NCBI GenBank assembly: GCA_900555855.1
Contig: USML01000001.1
Coordinates: 1-47,905 of the forward strand
Length of the DNA stretch: 47,905 nucleotides
Reading direction: 5' to 3'
From: an uncultured Eubacteriales bacterium
Lineage (GTDB): Bacteria > Bacillota > Clostridia > Oscillospirales > Butyricicoccaceae
Part shown: in pieces, positions 1 through 8,908 of the stretch
Position numbering within the stretch: position 1 is the stretch's first letter
How the letters are laid out: the number at the start of each line of letters is the position of its first letter
Translations under genes and position numbers: made by a program
The notes under the pieces: model-generated
The model's input: only the letters and a program-made list of their open reading frames with translations
Databases searched by the model: none
Told to the model about the DNA's origin: nothing

Positions 1-446
1 CAGCAACGCTCCGGTTCGTGCAGAGAAACCGTTTCCCCGTCAAAATCGCCGCAGAGCTCACCCAGAAATACATAGCTGCCGTATGGTTTTGTCAGCAGCA
101 AGCCGTTCTGGCCGATCTGACCCAGACCCGCCGCAGAGGCCAGTCCGATTTCGCGGAACGGAGAGACATCGGCAAACGCATGGCTGGCTTCGGATTCGGC
201 GCCGCATGCCGCCAGCGCCGACTGGAAAAGACGGCGGATCACCATATGGTAATCCTGTCCGCGGGCATACAGGGAAATCGACCCCGGTTCATCGCCCGCG
301 TAGTATGGGATTGCAGCCAAGATCACCGTCCGGCAGGGCGGCATGGACTTTCCGGGCAGCAGGAACGGTTCCGCATCAGAGGCGCGAACCGCCGCCGTCA
401 ATGCGCCTGCCTGTTCATAGAGCCATGTACAAATCTGATTGGTCAT
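1..446 (-). CDS. QueG-like epoxyqueuosine reductase family protein (N-terminal part, runs off the window)
   Basis: Translating the minus strand from the ATG at 446 gives about 148 residues and then the window ends, so the C-terminal half is missing. The visible part carries features of the epoxyqueuosine reductase (QueG) family: an IPYY segment, then SISLYARGQDYH, then an AGLGQIGQNGLLL segment followed by YGSYVFLGEL. QueG is a cobalamin and 4Fe-4S enzyme that makes the last step of queuosine in tRNA. The 4Fe-4S ferredoxin cysteines expected further on lie outside the window. The start overlaps the stop of the preceding ECF gene by four bases (ATGA), so the two are probably translationally coupled. 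It could be a less characterised double-4Fe-4S relative of QueG, since the protein begins with a shorter N-terminus than the canonical enzyme. Confidence 0.7.
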   Translation of the reverse strand, partial: MTNQICTWLYEQAGALTAAVRASDAEPFLLPGKSMPPCRTVILAAIPYYAGDEPGSISLYARGQDYHMVIRRLFQSALAACGAESEASHAFADVSPFREIGLASAAGLGQIGQNGLLLTKPYGSYVFLGELCGDFDGETVSLHEPERC

Positions 447-991
447 TTTTTCCGGCTGTTCAGCATGGGATCCAAGACGTGCGTTTTTTCGAGGCGCGAC
501 CAGACGAGCCAGATGACGCCTGCGTAAACAGGAATACTCGCCAGACGGATCGGCAGTTTGGAGAGAAACATTGACCAGTAGGTCAGCCCATAAAAATCGT
601 GCAGAATATAGCTGTTGGCGAGCAGGTCGCAGCAGAGCGTCACTGCGGCGACGGCCAGCAGAATCCGGAGGAAAGATGCCGGTTTTCGGTACAGGATCAG
701 CCCGTAAATCAGGCCGCGCAGCGCGCAGTTCAGCGTAACGGGCCAGAAGAGCTGCAGGCCGCCGCTGTTGACCAGCATGCCGACCAAGTCGCCTGCTGCA
801 CAGTTCACCGCAGCGATGATCGGCCCGAACAGAATCCCGCTCATCGCGTGGGAGAGGAATTGCAGGCTGTATCGGTCATACGGGAAAATTTCGACGCGCA
901 AAAAGCGGGTGAAAACGACATCCAGCGCAATGAGAAGCGCTGAAAACGCGAGAATTCTGGTGCTTTTGTAGAGTATGTTTTTGTTTTGCAT
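443..991 (-). CDS. folT: Folate-type ECF transporter S component (FolT-like)
   Basis: A 182-residue, very hydrophobic protein with about five to six membrane segments. The segments SGILFGPIIAAVNCAAGDLV, LRGLIYGLILY and the late LANSYILHDFYG followed by KLPIRLASIPVY match the pattern of the folate-family S components of energy-coupling factor transporters. These bind a vitamin and borrow the shared EcfA/A'/T module, which is not encoded here. The start at 991 has a GGAGAAGG ribosome site. It lies 50 bp after ruvB on the same strand and overlaps the QueG-like gene. That neighbour makes a queuosine-precursor substrate worth considering, but the sequence does not resemble the QueT family. Substrate is therefore inferred from family only. 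Confidence 0.75.
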   Translation of the reverse strand: MQNKNILYKSTRILAFSALLIALDVVFTRFLRVEIFPYDRYSLQFLSHAMSGILFGPIIAAVNCAAGDLVGMLVNSGGLQLFWPVTLNCALRGLIYGLILYRKPASFLRILLAVAAVTLCCDLLANSYILHDFYGLTYWSMFLSKLPIRLASIPVYAGVIWLVWSRLEKTHVLDPMLNSRKK

Positions 992-1041
992 ATTGGTATC
1001 CTTCTCCGGTGTCTTTGGTTTTTCGGCAGGCTGCTGTTTGA

Positions 1042-2106
1042 TTACGGCATATCCAGCCGCATCTGCTCGGATGCAGCCATCGCCGTGTTCGGCGGTTTGA
1101 TGCCGAGGTGTGTATAGGCAGCCGGCGTTGCACAGCGCCCCCGCGGCGTGCGGTTCAAGAAGCCGATCTGCATGAGGTAGGGTTCATAAACATCCTCGAT
1201 GGTCGCTGCATCTTCACCGATGGTGGCCGCAAGCGTTTCCAGCCCGACAGGGCCGCCGGCATAATGCTCAATCACGCCGCGCAGCATGCGCCGGTCAAGG
1301 TTATCCAAGCCGAGCGAATCAATTTCCAGCAGATTGAGCGCCATATCCGCAACCTGCTGGGTAATGACGCCCTGCGCACGGATCTGTGCAAAGTCCCGCA
1401 CGCGGCGCAGGAGGCGGTTGGCGATGCGCGGCGTTCCCCGCGAACGGGCGGCAATTTCAAGGGCGCCGCCGTCTTCAATATCGATTTGAAGAATGGACCC
1501 GCTGCGCCGGACGATTTGCGCCAGCTCTTCCTGCGTGTACAGTTCCAAACGCATGATGACGCCGAAACGGTCGCGCAGCGGTGCTGTCAGCAAACCAGCG
1601 CGCGTCGTTGCGCCGATAAGCGTAAATTTCGGTAGTGAAATGCGGAGCGATTCCGCGCCCATCCCCTTGCCCATGATGATATCAAAGGCAAAATCTTCCA
1701 TCGCCGGATAGAGGACTTCTTCAACGGCCGGGTTCAGCCGGTGGATTTCATCGACGAACAACACATCATTTTCGTTGAGTTTGGAGAGAATCGTCGCCAG
1801 GTCTTTCGCCTTTTCAATTGCAGGGCCGCTGGTGACGCGCAGAGAAACGCCCATCTCGTTTGCAACGACGCCGGCCAGCGTCGTTTTGCCAAGCCCCGGC
1901 GGCCCATACAGCAGGCAATGGTCGATCGGTTCGCCGCGCAGCTTCGCCGCATGAATATAGACGCTCAGCAGTTCTTTGGCCTTGCTTTGGCCGAGATAAT
2001 CATTCAGCGTCCGCGGGCGAAGCGCGTTTTCAACTGCGCTCTCGCCGGTCACAGCGGCCGGTGTGACGATCCTGTTTTCGCTGTCGTCTGAAAATGTCAG
2101 CGCCAT
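1042..2106 (-). CDS. ruvB: Holliday junction branch migration ATPase RuvB
   Basis: A 354-residue AAA+ motor that forms hexameric rings on RuvA-bound Holliday junctions and drives branch migration. Walker [10 protein letters not shown] is at residues 68-76, Walker B DEIH at 119-122 and the sensor/arginine-finger stretch GATTRAG...LRDRFG at about 165-182. The C-terminal winged-helix domain ends with the usual [10 protein letters not shown]. Length is normal, with a slightly extended tail. The start at 2106 has a GAAAGGAG site. It follows ruvA by 45 bp and is followed by the ECF gene, so all four minus-strand genes probably share the promoter upstream of ruvA. No ruvC is in view. Confidence 0.97.
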   Translation of the reverse strand: MALTFSDDSENRIVTPAAVTGESAVENALRPRTLNDYLGQSKAKELLSVYIHAAKLRGEPIDHCLLYGPPGLGKTTLAGVVANEMGVSLRVTSGPAIEKAKDLATILSKLNENDVLFVDEIHRLNPAVEEVLYPAMEDFAFDIIMGKGMGAESLRISLPKFTLIGATTRAGLLTAPLRDRFGVIMRLELYTQEELAQIVRRSGSILQIDIEDGGALEIAARSRGTPRIANRLLRRVRDFAQIRAQGVITQQVADMALNLLEIDSLGLDNLDRRMLRGVIEHYAGGPVGLETLAATIGEDAATIEDVYEPYLMQIGFLNRTPRGRCATPAAYTHLGIKPPNTAMAASEQMRLDMP

Positions 2107-2151
2107 GGTCAGGCACTCCTTTCAAAGCAGAATGCGTTATGCTGGATGCGG

Positions 2152-2754
2152 TTATGTATTCTTCAGGGCTTGACGGATGATTTCTTCCGTTGACAGGCCG
2201 GACTCTGTGACGCCGGAAACCGCCTTGACGGCTTCCGGACGCGTATACCCTAAGACGATCAGCGCGGAAACCGCAGCTTCTCGATTGCTGTTCTGCGGAA
2301 CCGGTTCTGCAACATTGGCGCTGACCGCCAGCTCTTCCAGCTCTTCTCCGGCGGCTTTGGCAATCTTATCTTTTAGTTCCAGCAGGATCCGCTGGGCCAG
2401 CTTTTTGCCCACGCCCGGCGCCGCCGTCAGCGCCTTTTCGTCGCCGGAGATCACGCAGAGCGCCAGCTTTTCCGGCGTCACCGTGCCGAGGATGGCCAGC
2501 GCCACCCGGGGCCCCACGCCGGAGATGGTGACCAGCTGCTTGAAGCAGTCCAGCTCATCCCGCCGGACGAAACCATACAGCTCAAAAATATTTTCCGCCA
2601 CCCGCAGGAAGGTATAAAACAGCGCCTGCTCTCCCACCTTTACCGTGCGCGCGGAAGGATAGGAGGTATTGATGGCGTAGCCCACGCCGCCGGCATCAAG
2701 GACCACCAGTCCCGCCTCCGCCGCCGCGACCTTTCCGGAAATATAATAAAACAT
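2152..2754 (-). CDS. ruvA: Holliday junction DNA-binding protein RuvA
   Basis: A 200-residue protein, the normal family length. It begins MFYYISGKV, the OB-fold start typical of RuvA, which is why I prefer the ATG at 2754 over the upstream in-frame ATG at 2787; a GGGGTGGAG sequence precedes it. The helix-hairpin-helix repeats are visible as TISGVGPRVA and AAPGVGKKLAQRI. The C-terminal domain III (ALIVLGYTRPEAVKAV) contacts RuvB. RuvA tetramers clamp the four-way junction for RuvB. A promoter lies about 50 bp upstream. The last third of the gene looks less GC-rich than the first two thirds (see findings). Confidence 0.96.
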   Translation of the reverse strand: MFYYISGKVAAAEAGLVVLDAGGVGYAINTSYPSARTVKVGEQALFYTFLRVAENIFELYGFVRRDELDCFKQLVTISGVGPRVALAILGTVTPEKLALCVISGDEKALTAAPGVGKKLAQRILLELKDKIAKAAGEELEELAVSANVAEPVPQNSNREAAVSALIVLGYTRPEAVKAVSGVTESGLSTEEIIRQALKNT

Positions 2755-2802
2755 GGCTCCACCCCGCATTTTCTTTTCAGGCTGCAAACTGCATTTTGTC
2801 CC

Positions 2803-2831
2803 ATTATATCATTCTTTTGCCCGGTGCACAA
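2803..2831 (-). promoter_or_regulatory. Sigma-A type promoter for ruvAB
   Basis: On the minus strand TTGTGC (2826-2831), a 17-bp spacer and a perfect TATAAT (2803-2808) lie about 50 bp before the ruvA start. I see no LexA/DinR box. Confidence 0.6.
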
Positions 2832-3001
2832 CCACAATCGTCTGCATCGTGCCGTTTTCAGAAACCCTTCACAATCTCTGCGGTCCTCCCTGCGGCCGCT
2901 CCCACCATTCTTCAATTTTTTTGAAAAATCGTGAAACTTTTTTCTTTTTTCGCCGTCTAATCAAGTAAATTGGATTTATCGAAAGAAAGGTTGTGTCTTT
3001 C

Positions 3002-4873
3002 ATGATGAAAAAGCTGGTGCTGCCGCTGACGGGGCTGCTGCTCTGCCTGTGTGTTTTGCTGGTGGCCTGCGGCAAGGTGCTTTCCCAGGGACTGGACGAT
3101 GCCCGCGTCACCCGCGCAGGCCAGCTGACCCCGGCCGGCTCCTATGAGGATGTGCTTTCCCGGCTGCTCTCCGCCCGGAGCGGCCGGGGGCCGGGCTCCG
3201 CTCTGCGGGACGATCTGGCCTTCGACGGTGCAGCCGTCCCGGAAGCCTCCCTGACGGAAGCGCCCATGGCAGAGAACGCCCAGTATTCCGCCGCGGCGGA
3301 CAGCGCTCCCATGGCGGATTATTCCACCGCTTCCCAGGTGGCGGGCGTGGACGAGGCAGATATCGTCAAGACCGACGGGCAGTATATCTACGCCGCCTCC
3401 GGCTCCCAGCTGCGGATCTATGAAGCCGCCGGCGCAGACAGCCGCCTGATCGGCCGGGCGGAGCTCTCCGGCAAAGACAGCGACGGCTCCCGTGAGATCT
3501 CGGAGCTGTATCTCTTCGGAAGCACGCTGGCCGTTTTATGCAGCGACTTCCGCTGGGACGAGGAAACGGGAGGCTCTGCTCGCACCAGCGTGCAGCTGCT
3601 GGATGTTTCCGACCCGGAAAAGGTGCGCTTCGGCGAATGTCTTGGACAAGACGGCAATTATCACGATTCCCGCCTGATGGGCGGCGTTTTGTATCTGATC
3701 TCGGACTATTTCATCTGGGACTATGCGGAGGGCGACGCGCCGGAGCGCTATATTCCCGCGCTTTATACCAATGAAGCCTCCGGCCTGCCGGAGCCGGACT
3801 GCATCCTGCTGCCGGAGACGCTGCCGGAGGGGGCAAGCTATACCGTGGTCTCCGCCATCGATGTGGCGGCGGGCCGGCGGCTGGACTCCTATACGGTGCT
3901 GGACAGCGTCTCCACCGTCTACATGAGCAAGACCAGCCTGTATCTCTGCGCCGACCGCTATGCGGAGACGGAGAGCGCCCCCCGCTCGGAAAACCAGTAT
4001 ACGGTGGTGGACTATTCCTCCGGCGCAGTCACCGGCATCACAGCCTTTGATCTGGCGGGCGGGCTGGCCCTGCGGGCCTCCGGCGAGCTCCCGGGCCGGC
4101 TGCTGAATCAGTTTTCGCTGGACGAGAAGGACGGCTATCTCCGCCTTGCCGTCACGGAAAACACCGATCAGTGGAGCGTTTATACCGATCCCGTCTATGA
4201 TTTCGTCAATTACCGCTGGGGCGAAGGGCAGCAGTCCAGCAGCCTGTATATTCTGGACGGCGGGCTGAACATCGTGGGCAGCCTTACCGGTCTGGGGCAG
4301 GACGAGCAGATCTATTCCGTCCGGTTCGACGGGGATCTGTGCTACTTTGTCACCTTCCGGCAGACGGATCCGCTGTTTGCCGCCGACCTCAGCGACCCGG
4401 CCCGGCCGGTGATCCTTTCCGCGCTGAAGCTGCCCGGCTTCTCCTCCTATCTTCATGTCTACGGCGACGGCCTGCTCTTCGGTCTGGGCCAGTGGGCCGA
4501 TGAGGAGACCGGCTTCGCCCAGGCGCTCAAGCTGGCCATGTATGATTCCTCCGATCCGGCGGAGCTGCGGGAGCTGGATCTGCTTCTTTTGGAGGACTGC
4601 TGGTATTCTCCCGCGCTGGATGACCACAAGGCCCTGCTGATCCTGCCGGAGCAGAACCGCATCGGCTTTGCCACCGATACGGAATATCTGGTATTTGCCT
4701 ATCAGGACGGCGCCTTCGTCCAGCTGGCGGCGCTGCCGCTGCCGGAGGCGTTTTACGACACCTATCACCTGCGGGGCCTGCTGATCCGGGGCGATCTGTA
4801 TCTGGTCTCGAGCTGGGGCCTGCAGGTCTACGACGGCGGTGCCTTCCGTCTGCTGCAGGAGCTGGTGGACTGA
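3002..4873 (+). CDS. Secreted lipoprotein with beta-propeller domain (Beta_propel, PF09826 type)
   Basis: A 623-residue protein counted from the ATG at 3002, which lies 11 bp after a GAAAGG site; an upstream GTG at 2993 sits too close to it. The N-terminus is a lipoprotein signal (two Lys, hydrophobic core, LLVAC lipobox with Cys at about residue 23). From about residue 110 it shows the family hallmark GVDEADIVKTDGQYIY, followed by repeating beta-rich segments to the C-terminus, as in secreted proteins with a WD40-like propeller. The role of this family is not established. Attachment to the outer face of the membrane is inferred from the lipobox. The gene is a single unit facing convergently into the ABC operon and ends at a strong terminator. 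Confidence 0.85.
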   Translation: MMKKLVLPLTGLLLCLCVLLVACGKVLSQGLDDARVTRAGQLTPAGSYEDVLSRLLSARSGRGPGSALRDDLAFDGAAVPEASLTEAPMAENAQYSAAADSAPMADYSTASQVAGVDEADIVKTDGQYIYAASGSQLRIYEAAGADSRLIGRAELSGKDSDGSREISELYLFGSTLAVLCSDFRWDEETGGSARTSVQLLDVSDPEKVRFGECLGQDGNYHDSRLMGGVLYLISDYFIWDYAEGDAPERYIPALYTNEASGLPEPDCILLPETLPEGASYTVVSAIDVAAGRRLDSYTVLDSVSTVYMSKTSLYLCADRYAETESAPRSENQYTVVDYSSGAVTGITAFDLAGGLALRASGELPGRLLNQFSLDEKDGYLRLAVTENTDQWSVYTDPVYDFVNYRWGEGQQSSSLYILDGGLNIVGSLTGLGQDEQIYSVRFDGDLCYFVTFRQTDPLFAADLSDPARPVILSALKLPGFSSYLHVYGDGLLFGLGQWADEETGFAQALKLAMYDSSDPAELRELDLLLLEDCWYSPALDDHKALLILPEQNRIGFATDTEYLVFAYQDGAFVQLAALPLPEAFYDTYHLRGLLIRGDLYLVSSWGLQVYDGGAFRLLQELVD

Positions 4874-4952
4874 CGCAAGACCCGGCATCTTTTCCGCCCG
4901 TTCCATGACCCGGCGGCAGGTAAATCAGGAAAAACGCCCGTTTGGAAGCAGC

Positions 4953-4987
4953 AAGGGCCGGCAAGCAAGGCTTGCCGGCCCTTTTTT
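4953..4987 (+). terminator. Rho-independent terminator of the propeller lipoprotein gene
   Basis: A perfect 13-bp stem (4953-4965 with 4971-4983), loop CAAGG, followed by six T. There is no T-run on the other side, so it acts mainly on the plus strand. Confidence 0.9.
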
Positions 4988-5001
4988 GAACCCAATTATG
5001 C

Positions 5002-6603
5002 TTACAGCGCTGCGAAGCGGGCGCTGCCCCGCTTCCGGAGCCAGCACCAGAGCAGACCGGAGAGCAGCAGCTCCGCCGCCAAAAAGCAGCCCATATAGCC
5101 TGCATAGCCAAGCTTCCAGCCAGACAGCAGCAGATAGCCGCCGCACAGCAGCAGCGGATGCACAAAGCTCAGCAGACTGACCAGCAGAACGCAGGCGTTC
5201 TGCTTGATGGGCGTGATCTCGGAGGACCAGGTCATCACAGGCATCCGCACCCCCAGTGCCAGCGCCGCCAGCCCGTAAAACAGCGTATAGGTCAGCGTCA
5301 CCAACACGGTCAGCGCAAGCTCCGCCGCAGAGAAGGGATATACGATCATGGCGCACAGCAGGCAGAAGGCCGCGGGGACGGCCGTCAGCAGCAGCTGCAG
5401 CTGCAGCTTGGCCCGCAGCGCCTGCCAGGGCGTCACCGGCAGGACATGCATCTGCCAGATATATTTGCCCTCCAGCGAGACGGAGGGGGCGGCAGGAAAG
5501 GAAAGCCCCGCCAGCATACAGATACCGGCGCAGAGCATCAGCGGCGTGCAGCCCTCCCACTCCGCAAATATCTCGTTCAGCACGGCCACCAGAGCGCCGC
5601 CCTTGATCAGCAGGCCAACCCCCGCCGCCGTCAGCAGCAAAACGCCCAGACCGGTGTTGAGCATATAGCTGGGGCTGGAGGTGAAGCGGCCCAGCTCCTT
5701 CCGCAGCAGCGCGGCAGAGGGACTGGCCTTTTTTGCGGCCCGTTCCCGGTAGACCCGCTTTTCCGTGGCCCCCGTGGCCGTGGCGATCTGCAGGAAGCTC
5801 CGGGCGATCAGATACCAGACCAGCGCCAGCGCCGCCAGCGTGACCGCGGAAAGGATGGCCATGGAAGCGCCGTCGCCGGCGCCGGCCTGTCCGAAGACAT
5901 AAAGGGGATAGGCCGCGCTTTTGATCTTCGCGCCGTATTCCGCCGCGTGCTGCACCAGCGCCTGGATCATGCTCTGGGCCTTAAAATAGAAGAAATAGTA
6001 AGCGCCGAAGAAGACCAGCGACACCAATACCGTGATGAAGCTCCTGTTTTTCAGCTTCAGGCTGATCTTTGCCACCACCCAGCCCAGCGCACAGGACAGC
6101 GTCAGTACCAGCAGCGAGATCATCAGCGTCAGGATCAGCCCGCCGGCCACGGCCCCCGGCGCAGCCGAGACGGTGAACCAGTAAACGATCACGGCGGGCA
6201 GGATCACCACGCCGGAATACATCAGGCCCATGAGATAAACGCCCAGCAGCCGGGCCGTCATGATGGCCCGCACCGGGATGGGCATGGAAAGCAGCAGGTC
6301 GTTGTCCCGGGCCAGATACAGGCCGGAATAGGTGTTGAACACGCTGCCGAAGGTCCCCAGCAGGATCGCCATCAGCCCCATCAGCGTGAAATACAGCCAG
6401 TCCATACCCGCCGCCGCCAGCGCGCCGCAAATGCTTTTGGCCACGAAGGTGAACATACCGCCGATGACGCCCAGCATCAAAACGGCAAAGAGCAGGATAT
6501 AGGCGGCCGTCCCCAGGCGGGAACGGGCCTTGTTCTTCTTTGCGTCATAAAAGTAGCTGCGGAAGATCTCCCACAGCTGCTTTTTTACCAGCAGCCTGAT
6601 CAT
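5002..6603 (-). CDS. ABC-2 type transporter permease
   Basis: A 533-residue integral membrane protein with roughly 12 hydrophobic segments in two halves, separated by a charged stretch around residues 280-310 (EKRVYRERAAKK, then LLRKELGRF). This is the layout of putative ABC exporter permeases found beside CcmA-type ATPases in Firmicutes. The start ATG at 6603 directly abuts the stop of the ATPase gene, so the two are co-translated. Substrate unknown; drug or peptide export is possible given the TetR regulator at the head of the cluster. Confidence 0.85.
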   Translation of the reverse strand: MIRLLVKKQLWEIFRSYFYDAKKNKARSRLGTAAYILLFAVLMLGVIGGMFTFVAKSICGALAAAGMDWLYFTLMGLMAILLGTFGSVFNTYSGLYLARDNDLLLSMPIPVRAIMTARLLGVYLMGLMYSGVVILPAVIVYWFTVSAAPGAVAGGLILTLMISLLVLTLSCALGWVVAKISLKLKNRSFITVLVSLVFFGAYYFFYFKAQSMIQALVQHAAEYGAKIKSAAYPLYVFGQAGAGDGASMAILSAVTLAALALVWYLIARSFLQIATATGATEKRVYRERAAKKASPSAALLRKELGRFTSSPSYMLNTGLGVLLLTAAGVGLLIKGGALVAVLNEIFAEWEGCTPLMLCAGICMLAGLSFPAAPSVSLEGKYIWQMHVLPVTPWQALRAKLQLQLLLTAVPAAFCLLCAMIVYPFSAAELALTVLVTLTYTLFYGLAALALGVRMPVMTWSSEITPIKQNACVLLVSLLSFVHPLLLCGGYLLLSGWKLGYAGYMGCFLAAELLLSGLLWCWLRKRGSARFAAL

Positions 6604-7314
6604 TTATGCATCCTCCTCCAGCTCCAGGAACACTTCCTCCAGCGAATCGTCGCCCTTGACCTCCTCCATGGTGCCGGAACGGATCAGCGCGCCGGCCTTG
6701 ATGATGGCGACCTTGTCGCAGAGCTTTTCCGCCACCTCCAGCACATGGGTGGAGAAGAAAATGGCGCCGCCCGCGTCGCAGTGCTCCCGCATCATGCCCT
6801 TCAGCAGATGGGCCGCCTTGGGGTCCAGCCCCACGAAGGGCTCGTCCATGATGATGAGCTTGGGCTGGTGCAGCCAGGCGGAGATGATGGCCAGCTTCTG
6901 CTTCATGCCGTGGGAATAGGCAGCGATGGGCTGGGCCAGGTCGGCGGTGAGCTCAAAGCGCTGGGCCAGATCCCGGATGCGGGCCTGCCGGTCTGCGGCG
7001 GAGACGCCGAAAATATCCGCGATGAAGTTCAGATACTGGATGCCCGTCATGTAATCATAAAGATCCGGGTTGTCGGGGATATAGGCCAGACGGCGCTTGC
7101 ATTCCAGCGGCTGCTCGGCAACGGAGCAGCCGTCGATCCGGATCTCGCCGGAATCGAACCGCAGAATGCCCGCCACGGCTTTCAGCGTGGTGGTCTTGCC
7201 CGCGCCGTTGTGGCCGATAAAGCCATAGATCTCGCCCGGCGCGATGTGCAGGCTCAGATCGTCTACAGCCTTCTTCTCTCCGAAGGTCTTGGTCAGGTGT
7301 TCAATGCGCAGCAT
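6604..7314 (-). CDS. ABC transporter ATP-binding protein (CcmA/exporter type)
   Basis: A 236-residue nucleotide-binding subunit. Walker A GHNGAGKT is at residues 34-41, a signature-like YSHGMKQKL follows, then Walker B with LIIMDEPFVGLDP and the switch His in STHVLEVAEKLCD. The YSHGMKQKL form of the signature is usual for exporters of the ABC-2 class. It sits between the GNAT gene (45 bp upstream) and the permease (0 bp downstream) and powers that permease. Confidence 0.93.
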   Translation of the reverse strand: MLRIEHLTKTFGEKKAVDDLSLHIAPGEIYGFIGHNGAGKTTTLKAVAGILRFDSGEIRIDGCSVAEQPLECKRRLAYIPDNPDLYDYMTGIQYLNFIADIFGVSAADRQARIRDLAQRFELTADLAQPIAAYSHGMKQKLAIISAWLHQPKLIIMDEPFVGLDPKAAHLLKGMMREHCDAGGAIFFSTHVLEVAEKLCDKVAIIKAGALIRSGTMEEVKGDDSLEEVFLELEEDA

Positions 7315-7359
7315 AGGATCTGTTTCCTCCTGTTGATGGTATGGTGTGGCGCTGCGGCT

Positions 7360-8100
7360 TTACTTTGCCGCCAGCGCAAGAAATTTTTTATCCGACTGGA
7401 TGCTCTGGGTCACGAACTTACCGTCCCGGAACAGGGCGTAGGTGGTCACCGGCGCGGGGACGCTCTGGGCGGCTTCCCGGTCGGTGATATGGATCGCCCG
7501 GAAGGGGATGCCCTGTTCTCTGGCGGCCTGCTCCACCCGGGGGACCCAGTAATAAGTGAAGGGACACTGGTCGGTATAATAAAGGACAAAGCCCTCCCCC
7601 TGGGTCATGGGATGTCTGGCACATTCCCGAAACTGCGGCGGCGCAGCCGCAGGATCCAGCGGCAGATACATCAGGGTGATGCCGCAGTCGGAGGTATCGG
7701 CCAGGGCAAAGCCCTTGTGGGCCAGAAATTTGGGGTCTGCCAGAAACTCCCGCTTGCGCCCCTCCGCAGAAAGGATGCAGAGGCCCTTCTTTCCCTGGGC
7801 CCGGGCGTCGCGGATACATTCCTCCAGCAGATCGTTTGCATAGCCGTGGCCCTTCATGGCGCCGGCGATCCACAGACAGTCGATATAGAGCCAGCCCTCC
7901 GCCTGAATGGGGACCCATGCGTTTTCGGCCGGAAGATATTCGATAAAGCACTTGCCCCGCTCCTGGCTTCGATAAAAGACAAGGCCCTCGTCAAAGCGCT
8001 GCTTGAGCCATTCCTTCTTCGCAAGGCTCTGCTTGCCGGACATGGCGCAGCAGATATGCTCCTTGTCGATGTTTTCTCTGGTGATTCGGATGTAATCCAT
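7360..8100 (-). CDS. GNAT acetyltransferase with C-terminal YoaP-like domain
   Basis: A 246-residue two-part protein. The N-terminal part (about 1-150) has a GNAT acetyl-CoA motif, with LWIAGAMKGHGYANDLL as motif A. The C-terminal part (about 165-246), with FVLYYTDQCPFTYYWVPRVE and FRDGKFVT, resembles the YoaP thioredoxin-like domain found behind some GNAT domains. Target unknown. It lies 6 bp after the tetR gene and 45 bp before the ABC ATPase, so it is part of the same operon, perhaps modifying the compound that the pump exports. That link is inference from position. Confidence 0.8.
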   Translation of the reverse strand: MDYIRITRENIDKEHICCAMSGKQSLAKKEWLKQRFDEGLVFYRSQERGKCFIEYLPAENAWVPIQAEGWLYIDCLWIAGAMKGHGYANDLLEECIRDARAQGKKGLCILSAEGRKREFLADPKFLAHKGFALADTSDCGITLMYLPLDPAAAPPQFRECARHPMTQGEGFVLYYTDQCPFTYYWVPRVEQAAREQGIPFRAIHITDREAAQSVPAPVTTYALFRDGKFVTQSIQSDKKFLALAAK

Positions 8101-8106
8101 AGCAGG

Positions 8107-8724
8107 TCACCTCCCATAGATTTCAAAAAACTGCCGGATATGCCGCTCGATCAGCGCCATCACCGCTTCCTCCCGCTCCGGCTCCCGGTCACAGAGTTCG
8201 ATCCATACGGAAACGGGCAGGCAGAGCTGCGCCGCCATGGCCTCCGCATCGCCTTCCGCCAGCTTGCCCCGGCGGATGAGAAAGCGCACCAGGCCGGTAA
8301 AATAGCGCAGCACCTCCGTATAGTTCTGCCGGGTCCGCAGGGCCTTCAGCGTGGGGTTGCGGAACTGCTCGATGGTCAGCATCTTCCGGGAGCGGCTGAT
8401 CTGGGGATCGTGCAGGATATAGCGCACCTGCTGCAGGATCTTCTCCACCGCCCGGTCCGGCGGGATATCCTGCCGCGCGGCGGTAAAGGCCGGATCGTCC
8501 CAGTCTGCCCCGGCAAACAGGGAGTGCCGGTCATATTGTTCCAGCGTCTCCTGCAGCAGCGCGTCCAAAAGGGCCTGCTTGCTTTCAAAATGGCTGTATA
8601 CCGAGGCCTTGCGGATGCCAACGGCGTCTGCGATCTGCGACATCGAAGTGGCCTCAAAGCCCTGGGTGGAAAACAGCTCCAGCGCGGCCTGCAGGATCTG
8701 CTGCCGGGTATTGCCTTTTTCCAT
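8107..8724 (-). CDS. TetR/AcrR family transcriptional regulator
   Basis: A 205-residue repressor. The N-terminal helix-turn-helix is clear: TRQQILQAALELFSTQGFEA, then SMSQIADAVGIRKASVYSHF, the canonical TetR DNA-binding block at residues 5-50. The rest is a helical ligand-binding domain with no recognisable ligand. It is the first gene of the four-gene cluster ending in the ABC permease. A promoter with an embedded palindrome lies just upstream, so it probably represses its own operon. Confidence 0.92.
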   Translation of the reverse strand: MEKGNTRQQILQAALELFSTQGFEATSMSQIADAVGIRKASVYSHFESKQALLDALLQETLEQYDRHSLFAGADWDDPAFTAARQDIPPDRAVEKILQQVRYILHDPQISRSRKMLTIEQFRNPTLKALRTRQNYTEVLRYFTGLVRFLIRRGKLAEGDAEAMAAQLCLPVSVWIELCDREPEREEAVMALIERHIRQFFEIYGR

Positions 8725-8760
8725 GCGGCCTTCCGCCTCCTCCCTGCCCGATTTTCTTTT

Positions 8761-8789
8761 ATTGTAGCTTCCGAACGGTAGTTTGTCAA
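8761..8789 (-). promoter_or_regulatory. Promoter with embedded palindromic operator for the TetR-ABC operon
   Basis: On the minus strand TTGACA (8784-8789), 17-bp spacer, TACAAT (8761-8766). The spacer contains the imperfect palindrome CTACCGTTCGGAAG (8768-8781, 5 of 6 half-site positions match), placed where a TetR dimer would block RNA polymerase. Confidence 0.75.
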
Positions 8790-8866
8790 TCGAATTCCTT
8801 CGGCGGCAGGCTTCGGCGGCGAAAAATCGGATGATTTGTAAACAGACTGTACTGCATTTATGAACA

Positions 8867-8908
8867 TTAGCGCTCTCCCGTTGACAGTGCTAAAAATCGT
8901 GGTATACT
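8867..8908 (+). promoter_or_regulatory. CIRCE-like HrcA operator overlapping the hsp20 promoter
   Basis: TTAGCGCTC (8867-8875), nine bases, CAGTGCTAA (8885-8893). This matches the CIRCE consensus TTAGCACTC-N9-GAGTGCTAA at 16 of 18 positions with the exact spacing. The right arm overlaps the -35 box TTGACA (8881-8886), which is followed 16 bp later by TATACT (8903-8908). HrcA binding here would block transcription until heat shock. Confidence 0.88.

Noticed and set aside
443..991. QueT-type queuosine precursor transporter
   Set aside because: Despite the QueG-like neighbour, the protein motifs follow the folate-type S component pattern.
2993..3001. GTG at 2993 as start of the beta-propeller lipoprotein
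   Set aside because: It lies only 2 bp from the GAAAGG site; the ATG at 3002 has proper spacing and a better signal peptide.
5158..8781. Plus-strand open frame of 1207 codons across the ABC operon
   Set aside because: It is antisense to four well-supported genes, has Gln/Arg/His-rich low-complexity composition typical of GC-rich shadows, and matches no family.
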